NCBI RefSeq assembly: GCF_051859345.1
Contig: NZ_JBHYFV010000015.1
Span: forward strand, 39,484 to 103,483
Source: Marivita sp051859345
GTDB taxonomy: Bacteria; Pseudomonadota; Alphaproteobacteria; Rhodobacterales; Rhodobacteraceae
Direction: 5' to 3'
DNA length: 64,000 bases
In this document: piece by piece, positions 52,625 to 62,550 of the stretch
How the letters are laid out: every line of letters starts with the position of its first letter
Position numbering within the stretch: position 1 is the first letter of the stretch
Made by a program: the position numbers and the translations under genes
Notes under the pieces: generated by a model
Database searches by the model: none
What the model was told of the DNA's origin: nothing
The model's input: the letters and a program-made list of their open reading frames with translations, nothing else

Positions 52625-53968
52625 CTACCCAAGATATACTTGCCCGGCGGGATACTTTACCCTTGGGACACTACGGGTGGCGAGGAAAAACCCGATCGCC
52701 AGGGGCCCAACCCGACCGATAAACATCATCACCATGATGATGGCCCTGCCGATACCATCAAGCTCTCCGGTGGTTCCGCGTGACAGACCAACCGTACCGA
52801 AGGCCGATGTCACCTCGAAGGCGAGGTCAATGAACTGGCCGTCGTGATTGATCGAGGTGACAAAAATTCCCGTTAGGACAAGCAGCATGGAAATAGTCGT
52901 GAGCGCGAGAACTTTCATCACCTCATCCACACCCAAAGACCGACCAAAGGCATGCAATGTGGTTTGCCGCCTGAAAAACGCAACGGTCGCAAGCAACAAT
53001 ACGCAAAGCGTTGTCACTTTGATCCCTCCCGCGGTCGAGGTGCTACCACCGCCAACCAGCATAAGCGTCATCGTTAGCATCGTCGCGCTGTCATGCATCC
53101 CGCCGGTGTCAATCGTATTAAACCCGGCCGTGCGCGGGGTGACGCCCTGAAACCAGCTTGCCCATAGTTTGTCGACCGTGTTCAACGGACCCAAGGTGTT
53201 CGGGTTCGTCCATTCCAGAATGCCGAACATGACGCTCCCCCATACAATCAGAACCGCGGTCCCCAGCAGCATCAGTTTGGAGTGCAGTGTCAGTCTGCGC
53301 CACTGACGTTTTTCATAGATGTCCCCCACGACAATGAAACCGAGCCCTCCCAGAATGAAGAGGGCCGGGATCACGATGTTGACAATCGAATTGCCCACCC
53401 ATTGCGACAGACTGTCGGGGTGTAGGGCAAAGCCTGCGTTGTTGAAGGCCGAAATCGAATGGAAAATCGCCTGCCAGACACCATTCCAGCCGAACTCCGG
53501 AACAAATACGAAGGCAAGCAAGGCGGCACCGATCGCTTCGCAAACAAGGGCAATGATTAGGATGATGCGCGCAAGATAGGTCAGGTTCGACAGCGATGTC
53601 TGGTTCAGGTCTTCGCGCAGGATCAGCCGCTGCGGCATGCCCACGGGTATGCCAAGCGCGCCAAGCAGCAGCACCGCAAAAGTCATCAAACCCAACCCGC
53701 CCAATTGGATAAGTACGGCGATCACAGCCTGACCAAAACCCGTGAAGGCAGCACCTGTATCAGCAAGAACAAGGCCAGTCACAGTCACAGCAGAGGTTGA
53801 TGTGAAAAGCGCTTCTCCCAGCCCGATGTCCCCATTATGCGAGATTGGCAGACATAACAGGATAGCACCCAAGCCAATGAAAACGAGGTAAAAGATGACA
53901 AGCGCCGCGGGCGGCGGCATGCGAAGCTTGGTGAACCGTTTCACCAGTTTCGAGAGTTGGAATGCCAT
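52625..53968 (-). CDS. trkH: Trk/Ktr-type potassium transporter membrane subunit
   Basis: The 447-residue integral membrane protein of the TrkH/KtrB family has four filter-like loops with conserved glycine: TSTSAVTVTGL, HSISAFNNAGF, QGVTPRTAGFN and TSAFGTVGLSRG. Its size is closer to KtrB than to the longer E. coli TrkH. It takes up K+ (often with Na+) and needs the cytoplasmic partner encoded two bases upstream. Loss of any filter glycine is not seen, so it should be functional. Confidence 0.92.
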   Translation of the reverse strand: MAFQLSKLVKRFTKLRMPPPAALVIFYLVFIGLGAILLCLPISHNGDIGLGEALFTSTSAVTVTGLVLADTGAAFTGFGQAVIAVLIQLGGLGLMTFAVLLLGALGIPVGMPQRLILREDLNQTSLSNLTYLARIILIIALVCEAIGAALLAFVFVPEFGWNGVWQAIFHSISAFNNAGFALHPDSLSQWVGNSIVNIVIPALFILGGLGFIVVGDIYEKRQWRRLTLHSKLMLLGTAVLIVWGSVMFGILEWTNPNTLGPLNTVDKLWASWFQGVTPRTAGFNTIDTGGMHDSATMLTMTLMLVGGGSTSTAGGIKVTTLCVLLLATVAFFRRQTTLHAFGRSLGVDEVMKVLALTTISMLLVLTGIFVTSINHDGQFIDLAFEVTSAFGTVGLSRGTTGELDGIGRAIIMVMMFIGRVGPLAIGFFLATRSVPRVKYPAGQVYLG

Positions 53969-53970
53969 GG

Positions 53971-54636
53971 TTAAAGGCTGGCAGCAAAATTGCGCAGGTC
54001 CTTGCGCTGGCCTAGCAACAGCAGGAGATCATCCCGTTCCAATTGGCATCCTGTCGCGTCTTGCCCAACGAATTCAGTTCCGCGCATGACCCCGATGCAA
54101 CGCAGATTGAACTTCTCGCCATGCGGCAGGTCTTCCAGGCTCTTGCCTTCAAGGCTTTCAGGGATGCGAAAGTTCACAACGTGATACCCGTTACCCAAAC
54201 TGACATAGTCACGGACGAGCGGATTATGCAAAACCTGTGCAATGTGCTGGCCAACCTCCACCTCTGGATGAATGATCCGGTCAACACCTAGTTTGCTCAG
54301 GATACGGTGATGCGTCTTGGTCGTGGCTTTGGCCCAAACAACCGGAACTCCGACGAGTTTGAGGTTTATGGCCGCAAGGATGCTGGCCTCCAGATCATCG
54401 CCCATGGCAACGACGGCCACATCACAGTCCCCAAACCCCGCTTCGCGCAAGGCAGCATCATCGCGCGCATCGACGATCATGGTCTGTGAAAGCGTGTCAG
54501 CAAGGTTCATGACGCGCGCGTCGGAGATGTCGATCCCGATGACGTGATTGCCAAATCGCTGCAACTCCTTGGCAACTGTGCTTCCGAAGTTTCCAAGTCC
54601 TACGACCCCAAATGTACGGTTGCCGGAGTTCTTCAT
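53971..54636 (-). CDS. trkA: Trk/Ktr-type potassium transporter regulatory subunit
   Basis: The 221-residue single-RCK protein, the size of KtrA, has an N-terminal Rossmann nucleotide-binding fold (FGVVGLGNFGSTVAKEL, then HVIGIDISDARV) and a C-terminal RCK_C domain (VVNFRIPESLEGKSLEDLP, LLLLLGQRKDL). The ATG at 54634-54636 is used. It gates the TrkH channel with NAD(H) or ATP/ADP. It is transcribed first, ahead of trkH, as an operon. Confidence 0.9.
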   Translation of the reverse strand: MKNSGNRTFGVVGLGNFGSTVAKELQRFGNHVIGIDISDARVMNLADTLSQTMIVDARDDAALREAGFGDCDVAVVAMGDDLEASILAAINLKLVGVPVVWAKATTKTHHRILSKLGVDRIIHPEVEVGQHIAQVLHNPLVRDYVSLGNGYHVVNFRIPESLEGKSLEDLPHGEKFNLRCIGVMRGTEFVGQDATGCQLERDDLLLLLGQRKDLRNFAASL

Positions 54637-55411
54637 GCCTTCAACTCGCGATCCCTGATCCCAATCCAAAGAAACTCGCCGCGACGCAGCAATTTGTCAA
54701 CATGCTTAGGCAGCCGGTGCAGGGCTGCGAAAGCAACGAAAGAGGCCAAACGCCCAATATTGGCTGTCGAGGTCGGCGGTGCGTAAGTTTGCTTCGGGCT
54801 CTTTATACCAATGGCCTTAGACTTTGACCGCTTTGGCATATTCTCGGGTGGTAATCGAGCACACGGTGGCGATGTCGAAGCGCGCTTCGATCTTGCGCTG
54901 AAAGTCGACGCGCCGACAAATCCGTTTGTGTGATCGCAACCGCCATCAAGACCTCCATGCTTCAATGGAATGGACTCACTGCGACGAACCGAAGGGAACC
55001 TCATCCGAGTCAAGGACCAGCGCCGTTGCTATTGGAAGGCGATGCATGGGGCCGTGCCGGGCGGCAGCAAATACCGAGTGTGTGGATCTGGTGCTTTCTG
55101 CAGAATGGGCGGATTCTGGATGTTCTCTGCATGTGCGAACCGATCATGCCACGACCATCGCCTCCTCCGCGTCGGTCAGAACCGTCGAACGCGGTTATGA
55201 CGAAATCTTCCACAGTCACACGATTGCGCCATTTCGCGACGGTCTTGGGGTTGGTCGAGCTCCCGGCTCAGTTGCGCAAGCGAAGTTTGCGATCGCTCCC
55301 TTGCAGATCTGACGGCGTGAGTTGTAGCGCTGCTGTAACGAACTCATTCCATAGTGCTTCGCCTTTCATTCCTGAAAGAGGATCGCACCATCAAACCGTG
55401 GGATCAAACAC
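54637..55411. other. Intergenic region with possible transposase remnant
   Basis: This 775-base stretch has many short overlapping frames and no gene with a credible start. On the minus strand from 54946 a frame begins MAVAITQTDLSARRL, which resembles, by memory, the N terminus of IS630-type transposases, but it loses similarity at once and stops after about 47 codons; a second frame overlapping it is equally short. The rest (54950-55411) shows nothing recognisable. It may be decayed insertion sequence DNA. Confidence 0.3.
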
Positions 55412-56962
55412 CTACTGTGCCAGCTGGACCGCGGGTTTCGCGCTGGACCCCGCAACTGCGCGGAATGCCGAGATCGTCTTGTTGAGCGCTGTTCCGTCAG
55501 GATCTTTGATCGCAGCGAGGCGCGCCTGAATGACGCCATCGGCCAGCATGTCAGGCTTAAGAGTGCCGTCCAGACCTGGCTGGATGATTTCCGTTTCGAT
55601 CAAACGCCAATTTTGCAGCCCCCGTTTGTAGGTGTTGCCATAGCCGCGGACGAGCTGGGCGGTTTCGACAATCTGGACCGCCGCTTCAGGCGCGGTATCA
55701 AGCGCCAATTCTATATGGCCAAGCCATGTCGTGAGCCACGCCATTTCTTCCGAATGGCGCAGGCTATGATGGCGCCAACGGCGCGCAGTGGCAAGAAACC
55801 GAAGCCGGATGAAGCCGGAAAACCGCGTGGTGCGCACTTTCATCGGAATGGATTTCGACGACCAACCCTTGCGCTCTGAAAAGGCAGTCAGGCGTGCTCC
55901 TAGATGTTTAGGTAGCATTCCGAAAATCTCTTCGGGGCCGGGTTTCATGTATTCGGCCACATCGACGATGTCGCCATCACGGGCTTTGGCTTCGGCCCTC
56001 ACACGAGAAAGTCGGGCCTGACGCAGTTTGAGCTGGGCAACACGGTGCGTGTCTTCATAACTCATGCGCACGGCCATGTGACGGGCAAGTGCTGACAGCA
56101 TGTCGGCAGTGGCCGCCGGGTGTGTCGCGATACGGCGAAGGTGGTCGAGATAGACATTGGCGTAGTCGGCGTTCTGGAAATCCGTCAGGCGGCGCATCCC
56201 TTCGGCGGCAAAGCCAGCAGCTTCGGGTGGCAGAAAGTCCGTTTCAGGGCTGGCTGCGAGAGTGGGTGTTGGCGTCCTAGCAATGACGACAGGCGGCGCA
56301 CCCTTTGAGCCGCGCAAATTCGGCACCGCGCCGCGATCTTGCGCAAGCGCGAGACCGGCCTCGAAACCCCTCAGGTTGGCGTCGGACGCCCGTTTGCCCG
56401 ACTGAATGGCCTTGCGACAGCTTTCCTCGGACAAGGGCAAAACCCCGGCGCCCGCAACCAGCCCCATCACGACCGAGTTCAGGTGGCAGGAATGGCGCGT
56501 GGCCACTTCGGAAAGATCGTGGATCAAGTCGGATTTGGAAAAGCTGCGACAGGTAGCGATCATCGGTTCCGGGTCCAACCGTCCGTCTGACATTGCGCTT
56601 TTTTCGTCAACCGTGAAGGTGCGGTGGGTCGAGGCGATCAGCGTGGTGCGATCCGGCGTCACGAACCCTGCGCGCACCATCCGCTCTGCTTCGAGCAGTT
56701 CGGTTGCGACCATCACATCGACGCGGCCGGGGGCGGGATGCAGGCTCATCACCGGGCGCTGCGGACCTGTGCGGGGCAGAAATTCGAGGTAATAGGTCGT
56801 GGCCCCGGTGCGTTGTGCAACGCCGGGGACGGAGGTGCGCTGCACCCAAAGGCCTGTATCCAGCGCGGCCTCGGTCAGCCATCCTGCAAGCACTCCACCG
56901 CCTTCGCCCCCCATCGCGGCGATCAGCAGGCGGACGGGCGTGGTATCTGACGGCCCGGTCAT
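55412..56962 (-). CDS. iorB: Indolepyruvate ferredoxin oxidoreductase beta subunit with long C-terminal extension
   Basis: In 516 residues the first 190 or so match the gamma/beta POR domain (VRLLIAAMGGEGGGVLAGWLTEAA, TSVPGVAQRTGATTYYLEF). The remaining 300 form an extra helical domain of the DUF6537 type, common in alphaproteobacterial IorB-like proteins. With IorA it oxidatively decarboxylates arylpyruvates to arylacetyl-CoA and reduces ferredoxin. The ATG at 56960-56962 is chosen because it gives a four-base overlap with iorA; upstream codons lie inside iorA. Confidence 0.88.
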   Translation of the reverse strand: MTGPSDTTPVRLLIAAMGGEGGGVLAGWLTEAALDTGLWVQRTSVPGVAQRTGATTYYLEFLPRTGPQRPVMSLHPAPGRVDVMVATELLEAERMVRAGFVTPDRTTLIASTHRTFTVDEKSAMSDGRLDPEPMIATCRSFSKSDLIHDLSEVATRHSCHLNSVVMGLVAGAGVLPLSEESCRKAIQSGKRASDANLRGFEAGLALAQDRGAVPNLRGSKGAPPVVIARTPTPTLAASPETDFLPPEAAGFAAEGMRRLTDFQNADYANVYLDHLRRIATHPAATADMLSALARHMAVRMSYEDTHRVAQLKLRQARLSRVRAEAKARDGDIVDVAEYMKPGPEEIFGMLPKHLGARLTAFSERKGWSSKSIPMKVRTTRFSGFIRLRFLATARRWRHHSLRHSEEMAWLTTWLGHIELALDTAPEAAVQIVETAQLVRGYGNTYKRGLQNWRLIETEIIQPGLDGTLKPDMLADGVIQARLAAIKDPDGTALNKTISAFRAVAGSSAKPAVQLAQ

Positions 56963-59133
56963 TCCGCGGGCACCCCGTGGCCTGAGGGCGCTGGTGACTT
57001 GCCGCCCATCGGTTCCGTTTCGCCGCCGAACAGACGGATCAGCCGATCCGACAAATTGCGCAAGGCACGGTCCCACGCGGTTGGGTTCTGAATAATGTCA
57101 ATCTGTGCGAAAGACGGGCAAAGCTGGGCCGCATGGCTGACTTCGCCGCACAAGCCGCAGCCGACGCAATCATTATTCACATGGGCCACCGGATCACTGC
57201 GCAAAGGGTCAGGGTTGGGCTTGATCGTCAGGGACGGACAGCCCGACAGACGGATGCAGCTATGATCGCCCGTGCAGGTGTCCTCATCGACCCAATAGCG
57301 TGTGCGCACGACACGGTCGCCCTTGGCCACTGCCTTGGCCATCGCGGGGCGCACGCGGCGTTGTCGGGCCAATTGGCATTCGCCTTGGGCAAGGATCACT
57401 TTGAGCCCGGGATTCTTGGTTGTGCGGGCTTTGCGCAGGACGTCTACCATCGTCGAAAGCTTGTAATTGTCGACCCGTTTGATCCATTTGACGCCCACTG
57501 CCTTGAGCGCCTTGTCAATGTTGAGACCCTTGCCGCGTCCCACGTCCTTGGGTTTGCTCGAGGGCAGATCCTGCGCGCCGGTTGCACTGGAGTAGCCATT
57601 GTCCATCACGACGAGGACCGAGTCGTCCTTGTTGAACACGGACCCCGCGACCCCGGTCAGCAGTCCGTTGTGCCAGAACCCGCCGTCGCCCATCACTGTA
57701 AAAGGGCGCTTTTCCTGTGTGCCGGAAACGGCAGAGTTGGCGGCAAGAGACATGCCATAGCCAAGGATCGAGTGACCCTGACTGAACGGTGGAAAGGTCG
57801 CCAATGCGTGGCAGCCGATATCGACCGACACGTGAACCGGGCCCAGTTCTTCGCGTACCAATTTCATTGCCGTAAAGACCGGGCGTTCGGGACAGCCAGT
57901 GCAAAAGGTGGGTGGGCGTGGCGGCAGCGGCGCGACTGCGGTGTCCTCCAGCGCCTTGCGGTTCGTGTCCACCGCGTCAAGCCATTGGCTAAGTCCGCCG
58001 GGATCGCGCCCGTATTCGGACAGAAAGCGCGCCAGTCCTCGACCCAGTACAGGAGCCGTGTATTCACCTGTCAGGGACAGCATATCCTTGCCATGGATCT
58101 TGGTTTGAAGATCCGCCTGACGCAGGATTTTGCCCACAGCCAATTCGATATATTCGGGGTTGCCTTCCTCGACGATAAGAATGGCGGATTTGCCGCGTGC
58201 AAACTCCGTGATCTGCTCGGGCACCAAAGGATGCGTGACGTTCAGAACAAGCGTTGGCACAGCCAAATCGCCGTAGATATCAGACAAGCCCGCCTCGGTA
58301 AGACACCCGTTCAGGCTATTGTACAATCCGCCTTGAGTGATGATCCCGATATCGCCCGCAGCCGGACCGAAAAGCTCGTTCAGTTTTTCACGCAGGATGT
58401 AATCCCGTGCGAGAGGCAGGCGGCGTTCGACCTTGTCGGCTTCCTGTTTGAAGGTCACGGGAGGATGGGCGAGCCTGTCATAGACAAAGGGCGCCGGTTC
58501 GCTGAACTTGTTGCGTGTGGAATTCAGCGCCGGGATGTTATCTTTGGTCTCAAAGCTGCCGAAGACATGGCAGGCGCGAATGCGCAGTTCCATCATCACG
58601 GGGGTGTTGCTGGCCTCGGACAGCTCAAAGCTTTTCTCGACCATTTCGACGATCTTGGGCAGTTCGGGGCGGGGATCAAGCAGCCAGAGCGACGATTTCA
58701 TCGCAAATGCATGGGTGCGTTCCTGAATGACGCTTGCTCCTTCGCCATAGTCCTCGCCCACGACGATGAGCGTCCCGCCGATTACCCCTGGTGAGGCAAG
58801 ATTCGAGAGCGCGTCCGCAGCGACATTGGTTCCAACGATGGATTTCCACGTCACGCAACCGCGAATGGGGTATTGCACAGACGCAGCAAGCATGGCCGCC
58901 GCAGCGGCTTCGCTGGTGCAAGTTTCCAGATGGATGCCAAGATCCGCCAGGATGTCCTCGGACTGAAGCAGCACGTCAAGAAGGTGACTTACGGGCGCGC
59001 CTTGATAGCCACCGACATAGCTGACGCCGGATTGCAGCAGAGCCTTGGTGACTGCCAGAATGCCTTCGCCGTGAAACGTCTCACCGTTACCAAGTTTGAG
59101 GTCTTGAATTTCCTTGTGAAACGAAACTTCCAT
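56959..59133 (-). CDS. iorA: Indolepyruvate ferredoxin oxidoreductase alpha subunit (thiamine-dependent)
   Basis: The 724-residue protein has an N-terminal pyrimidine-binding domain (GEGILAVTKALLQSGVSYVGGYQGAPVS), a thiamine diphosphate domain with MGDGGFWHNG and VVMDNGYSSATGAQ, and a C-terminal ferredoxin-like region with two Cys groups (CTGDHSCIRLSGCP and CVGCGLCGEVSHAAQLCP) for iron-sulfur clusters. The first Cys group is irregular, as is usual in IorA. It makes arylacetyl-CoA from transaminated aromatic amino acids. A thioesterase and a TRAP importer are encoded just upstream. Confidence 0.92.
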   Translation of the reverse strand: MEVSFHKEIQDLKLGNGETFHGEGILAVTKALLQSGVSYVGGYQGAPVSHLLDVLLQSEDILADLGIHLETCTSEAAAAAMLAASVQYPIRGCVTWKSIVGTNVAADALSNLASPGVIGGTLIVVGEDYGEGASVIQERTHAFAMKSSLWLLDPRPELPKIVEMVEKSFELSEASNTPVMMELRIRACHVFGSFETKDNIPALNSTRNKFSEPAPFVYDRLAHPPVTFKQEADKVERRLPLARDYILREKLNELFGPAAGDIGIITQGGLYNSLNGCLTEAGLSDIYGDLAVPTLVLNVTHPLVPEQITEFARGKSAILIVEEGNPEYIELAVGKILRQADLQTKIHGKDMLSLTGEYTAPVLGRGLARFLSEYGRDPGGLSQWLDAVDTNRKALEDTAVAPLPPRPPTFCTGCPERPVFTAMKLVREELGPVHVSVDIGCHALATFPPFSQGHSILGYGMSLAANSAVSGTQEKRPFTVMGDGGFWHNGLLTGVAGSVFNKDDSVLVVMDNGYSSATGAQDLPSSKPKDVGRGKGLNIDKALKAVGVKWIKRVDNYKLSTMVDVLRKARTTKNPGLKVILAQGECQLARQRRVRPAMAKAVAKGDRVVRTRYWVDEDTCTGDHSCIRLSGCPSLTIKPNPDPLRSDPVAHVNNDCVGCGLCGEVSHAAQLCPSFAQIDIIQNPTAWDRALRNLSDRLIRLFGGETEPMGGKSPAPSGHGVPAE

Positions 59134-59163
59134 CGAGGTTTCCTCCTACCTTGCGTCTTCGGT

Positions 59164-59580
59164 TCAGTCGAAACGGGTTTTTACGTCTTGCGGGATTTCC
59201 TGGCTCTTGATGCGCTCCGGGTCATTAGGGTGTCGACCGACCCAGACACGGGTTTCCCATGCCTCGATGGCAAGATCGCTGCCCTTGAAGACCCGGTGTT
59301 CCACATCAAAACTTGATCGCTTCCACTGTGCGATGCGGCTTTCTATCGTGATCGTATCGCCCCAACGCGACGGAATGTGAAAGCGCGACCGCGTGTCGAC
59401 CATTGGGATACCGACGATATCGTAGGTCGTGACCATCTCGTGCTTTGGCAATCCGGCGGCGGCAAACAAAGCCACCGTCGCATTGTCGAACATCACAAAA
59501 TAGCGGGGGTAATAAACGATGCCCGCCGGGTCGCAGTCGCCCCATTCGATGAACACATCGCGTCGGTTGATCAGGCCCAT
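59164..59580 (-). CDS. 4-Hydroxybenzoyl-CoA thioesterase-family hotdog protein
   Basis: The 138-residue hotdog-fold protein has the family motif GDCDPAGIVYYPRYF, and its Asp17 falls at the same number as the catalytic Asp17 of the Pseudomonas 4-hydroxybenzoyl-CoA thioesterase. It hydrolyses an aryl- or acyl-CoA thioester. It lies between the TRAP genes (four-base gap) and iorA (30-base gap), so it may release free arylacetate from the IorAB product; this is inferred from linkage. Confidence 0.85.
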   Translation of the reverse strand: MGLINRRDVFIEWGDCDPAGIVYYPRYFVMFDNATVALFAAAGLPKHEMVTTYDIVGIPMVDTRSRFHIPSRWGDTITIESRIAQWKRSSFDVEHRVFKGSDLAIEAWETRVWVGRHPNDPERIKSQEIPQDVKTRFD

Positions 59581-59584
59581 AGTG

Positions 59585-60892
59585 CTAGCGTCCCATCATC
59601 GTGTCGGGTAAGAAAAGCGCGATTTGCGGAAATATTATCAGCAGTCCCACGCAGATGGCCATGGCGCACCAGAACGGCAGGATGCCGCGATAGATCTTCC
59701 CCAGTGGGACATGCGGGGCCACACCTTTGACGACAAAGACATTCATACCCACAGGTGGCGAGATCAGACCCATCTCCAGAACAAGAACCATAATGATGCC
59801 GAACCAGATCGGATCAAAGCCAAGCTCGACAATGATGGGCAGAACGATGGGCACGGTCAGCACCATCATCGCAAAGCCTTCCATGAAGGTTCCAAGGGCG
59901 ATGTAGACCACGATGATGACCAGCAGCACGGCAAGAGCGGGGATCGCGAGGTCGCCCACCGCATCGGCAAGATTAACGGGGATGCGAGTCAGGGCAAGGA
60001 AAGGCGCAAAGAAATGTGCGCCGATCAGGATAAAGAACACCATTGCTGTCGTCTTGATTGTGTCGAGCAATGCTTCAAAGAACCTGGCAATGGTCAAACG
60101 ACGTGACCAGAGCGCATGCAGGAACGTGAGTCCTGCGCCGACGGCGGCCGCCTCCGTGACAGTAAAGACACCTGCATAGATGCCTCCGATCACGATCAGC
60201 ACGACAAAGACCAAAGCGCCGGAATTCATAAGCACCTTAAAGCGTTCGCGCATCGGCACTTTTTCACCCGGAGGGCCCGCATTCGGGTTCATGATGGCGA
60301 CGATAAAAACTGTTCCCACGAACAGGAGCGTCAACAACAGGCCGGGCAGGAAACCTGCCAAGAACAGCCGCCCAACTGATTGTTCAGTAAGCAGAGCATA
60401 AACGATGAGCACTGTCGAAGGCGGTATGAGAATACCAAGTGTGCCGCCCGCTGCAATGGAGCCGGTGGCAAGACCGGGATCGTATTTGTAACGCTCCATT
60501 TCGGGCAGGGACACTTTGCCCATGGTTGCCGCGGCGGCAATGGACGACCCGGACAAGGCCGCAAAACCCGCGCAGGCCATAATGGTTGCCGCAGCAAGAC
60601 CGCCACGTTTGTGCCCGACCCATGTGTAGGCCGTGCGATACATGTCCTGTCCCATGCCCGATACGCTCGCAAAGGCCCCCATCAGAACGAACAATGGGAT
60701 CACGCTCAGCGTAAAGACGGCGGAATATGAGAACGGGAAAGACCCCATCACGTTCAGGGCTGCATCGGGGGAATTCAGGATCGCGATACCGCCCCCGCCA
60801 ACAACCAGCATGGCCATACCAATGGGCATCCGGATCGCCAGAAAAAAGAACAGCGCAAGGAACCCCAGAATGCCCGCAAGTGTCGGTGTCAT
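59585..60892 (-). CDS. TRAP transporter large membrane subunit (DctM)
   Basis: The 435-residue polytopic protein of the DctM family has FSYSAVFTLSVIPLFVLMGAF, AALSGSSIAAAATMGKVSLPEM, AGGTLGILIPPSTVLIVYALLTEQSVGRLF and GLISPPVGMNVFVVKGV. It overlaps the small subunit by four bases. It is the ion-coupled transporter for a carboxylate. In this operon that is likely an aromatic or 2-oxo acid related to IorAB. Confidence 0.92.
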   Translation of the reverse strand: MTPTLAGILGFLALFFFLAIRMPIGMAMLVVGGGGIAILNSPDAALNVMGSFPFSYSAVFTLSVIPLFVLMGAFASVSGMGQDMYRTAYTWVGHKRGGLAAATIMACAGFAALSGSSIAAAATMGKVSLPEMERYKYDPGLATGSIAAGGTLGILIPPSTVLIVYALLTEQSVGRLFLAGFLPGLLLTLLFVGTVFIVAIMNPNAGPPGEKVPMRERFKVLMNSGALVFVVLIVIGGIYAGVFTVTEAAAVGAGLTFLHALWSRRLTIARFFEALLDTIKTTAMVFFILIGAHFFAPFLALTRIPVNLADAVGDLAIPALAVLLVIIVVYIALGTFMEGFAMMVLTVPIVLPIIVELGFDPIWFGIIMVLVLEMGLISPPVGMNVFVVKGVAPHVPLGKIYRGILPFWCAMAICVGLLIIFPQIALFLPDTMMGR

Positions 60893-61395
60893 GTGGTTTC
60901 CTGTTCTGATTCCTGCACGGGACGCAGCGCTTTAAGGGCCTCAAGGGCAAGCACCAATGAGAAAAGGCCGGCCGCGATTGCGATGGCCATCTGGAATGGA
61001 TATTTCGGGATACGCATCATGTTGGATACATCGCCATAGCCGTAGCTACCGAGGGCATAGCCAAAGCTTTGCCAAAAAACGATCGCCAGCATCACCGCCC
61101 CAATGGCGTGGACAGCAAAGTTAAGCCACCGCATCGACGGCCGGTCGAGCCACTTTGACAGGATGTCCACCGAAACATGGCCCCGCGTGATTGCGGTATA
61201 TGGCAGGCCGCAGGCTACGATCAGCGACATGGCCAGCTGGGTCATTTCGTAGCCGCCCCGGAAGGGGCGGCCAAAGAAATAGCGCGCGCAGATCTCATAA
61301 ATGATCAACACCGCCAGTCCGGCAAGCACCAAGCCGCCCGCATATGCGATCAGCTTGAGTGCCCGCTCGAACCATTTCTCGATTGTGACGAGCAT
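60889..61395 (-). CDS. TRAP transporter small membrane subunit (DctQ)
   Basis: The 168-residue protein has four hydrophobic segments and the DctQ pattern LIIYEICARYFFGRPFRGGYEMTQL. It starts six bases after the binding-protein stop and overlaps DctM by four bases, so the order is P-Q-M with tight coupling and no hairpin between P and Q, unlike the TRAP system at 25718-28736. Confidence 0.9.
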   Translation of the reverse strand: MLVTIEKWFERALKLIAYAGGLVLAGLAVLIIYEICARYFFGRPFRGGYEMTQLAMSLIVACGLPYTAITRGHVSVDILSKWLDRPSMRWLNFAVHAIGAVMLAIVFWQSFGYALGSYGYGDVSNMMRIPKYPFQMAIAIAAGLFSLVLALEALKALRPVQESEQETT

Positions 61396-61401
61396 GTTGG
61401 C

Positions 61402-62442
61402 TCAGTTTGACTTGACGCCAGCGGCTGACAGCATGGCGGCGCCGTCAATCCCCTGAGATTCCATATCAGCCAGCCATTCGTCATAGATTGGTGCAAGGAC
61501 GGCCCGGATTTTGTCCTGGTCCTCGGCAGACAGCTCGATGACCTCTTTGCCCTCGGCGTCGCGGACGAACTGCACGCTTTCCGCAGCACGGTCCAGATAG
61601 ACCTGCGTTGCCTTGCGGCTGATCTCTTCACCGGTCAGGCGGTCAAGTACAGCTTGCTGTTCTGCAGTCAGGCCATTGTAGCTGTCCTCATTCATCACCA
61701 CCACGAATTGCGAGCGACCAAAGAGCGGTCCAGTGATGGTGAAATAATTCGCCACCTCATGCATGCGGAAGTCAAGGATGGTGGTGAACGGCACCATAGC
61801 GCCATCAATCACGCCACGCTCAAGCTGCGGGTACAACTGCGGGATCGGCAGAGCGACAGGCGTCGCACCCATCTTTTCGATTTGTGCGGCCTGTGCGGCG
61901 GAAGGAGAGCGCAACAACATGCCCGCGATATCGTCAAGGGACCGGATCGGCTTGTCGCGGGTATAGAGCCCCGCATCATCCGCAGCCCAGAGCGCAATCA
62001 TTTTCAGGCCCTGGTATTCCGGATCAAAATGCCCGCCCTCGTAAAGGTCCCACATCAATTCTGTTGTTGCCATCCCGTCGTCGCGCAGACCGGGCAGTTC
62101 AATCATCTGGGTGCGCGGGAACAGTGGCGATGTATAGCCGGGCAGAGTGAACACCATGTCCACTGTACCGTCCTGCGCCTGTCGCATCAGATCTGGCGCG
62201 CCGCCACCCAATTGCATCGACGGGTACAGCGTCATCGTGACCTCGCCGTTGGTCTCGGCTTCAATCTGCTCAGCCAGAGGTTCAAGGATCTGAGTGTAGA
62301 TGATGTGGCCTGGCGGCACGAAGGTGTGCAGGCGCAATTCCGTTTGCGCTTCGGCCTGCGTTGGTGCCATTGCGCCAAAAACGGCCGCAAGGCCAAGCGA
62401 AGCAGCAACAGTTGCGGTCTTCAAGAAAGCTGTCGTTTGCAT
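61402..62442 (-). CDS. TRAP transporter substrate-binding protein (DctP family)
   Basis: The 346-residue protein has a signal peptide (probable cut after AEA-Q) and a DctP fold (LRLHTFVPPGHIIYTQ, GMLLRSPSAAQAAQIEKMGATPVALP with the conserved Arg). The ATG at 62440-62442 follows GGGAGGAC. It binds a carboxylate in the periplasm for the Q and M subunits downstream. The ligand is not known; an arylpyruvate or related acid is suggested by the enzyme genes in the operon. Confidence 0.88.
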   Translation of the reverse strand: MQTTAFLKTATVAASLGLAAVFGAMAPTQAEAQTELRLHTFVPPGHIIYTQILEPLAEQIEAETNGEVTMTLYPSMQLGGGAPDLMRQAQDGTVDMVFTLPGYTSPLFPRTQMIELPGLRDDGMATTELMWDLYEGGHFDPEYQGLKMIALWAADDAGLYTRDKPIRSLDDIAGMLLRSPSAAQAAQIEKMGATPVALPIPQLYPQLERGVIDGAMVPFTTILDFRMHEVANYFTITGPLFGRSQFVVVMNEDSYNGLTAEQQAVLDRLTGEEISRKATQVYLDRAAESVQFVRDAEGKEVIELSAEDQDKIRAVLAPIYDEWLADMESQGIDGAAMLSAAGVKSN

Positions 62443-62550
62443 TGTAGTCCTCCCAGTGATGCCCAAGTCCGATCTTCATGCCGGTTCACGAGCGGTTGAA
62501 ATGTTATTAGACCCGGTTTTGTCGGGCCTATCCACAGAATTAGTAAGTCC

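Noticed and set aside
54926..55529. Overlapping 128- and 199-codon plus-strand frames
   Set aside because: They overlap each other and the iorB 3' end, lack ribosome sites and show no domain.
57133..58794. Long open frame of 553 codons on the plus strand
   Set aside because: It lies entirely antisense to iorA, whose product has clear thiamine and iron-sulfur motifs; the frame has no ribosome site or recognisable domain and comes from GC-rich codon bias.
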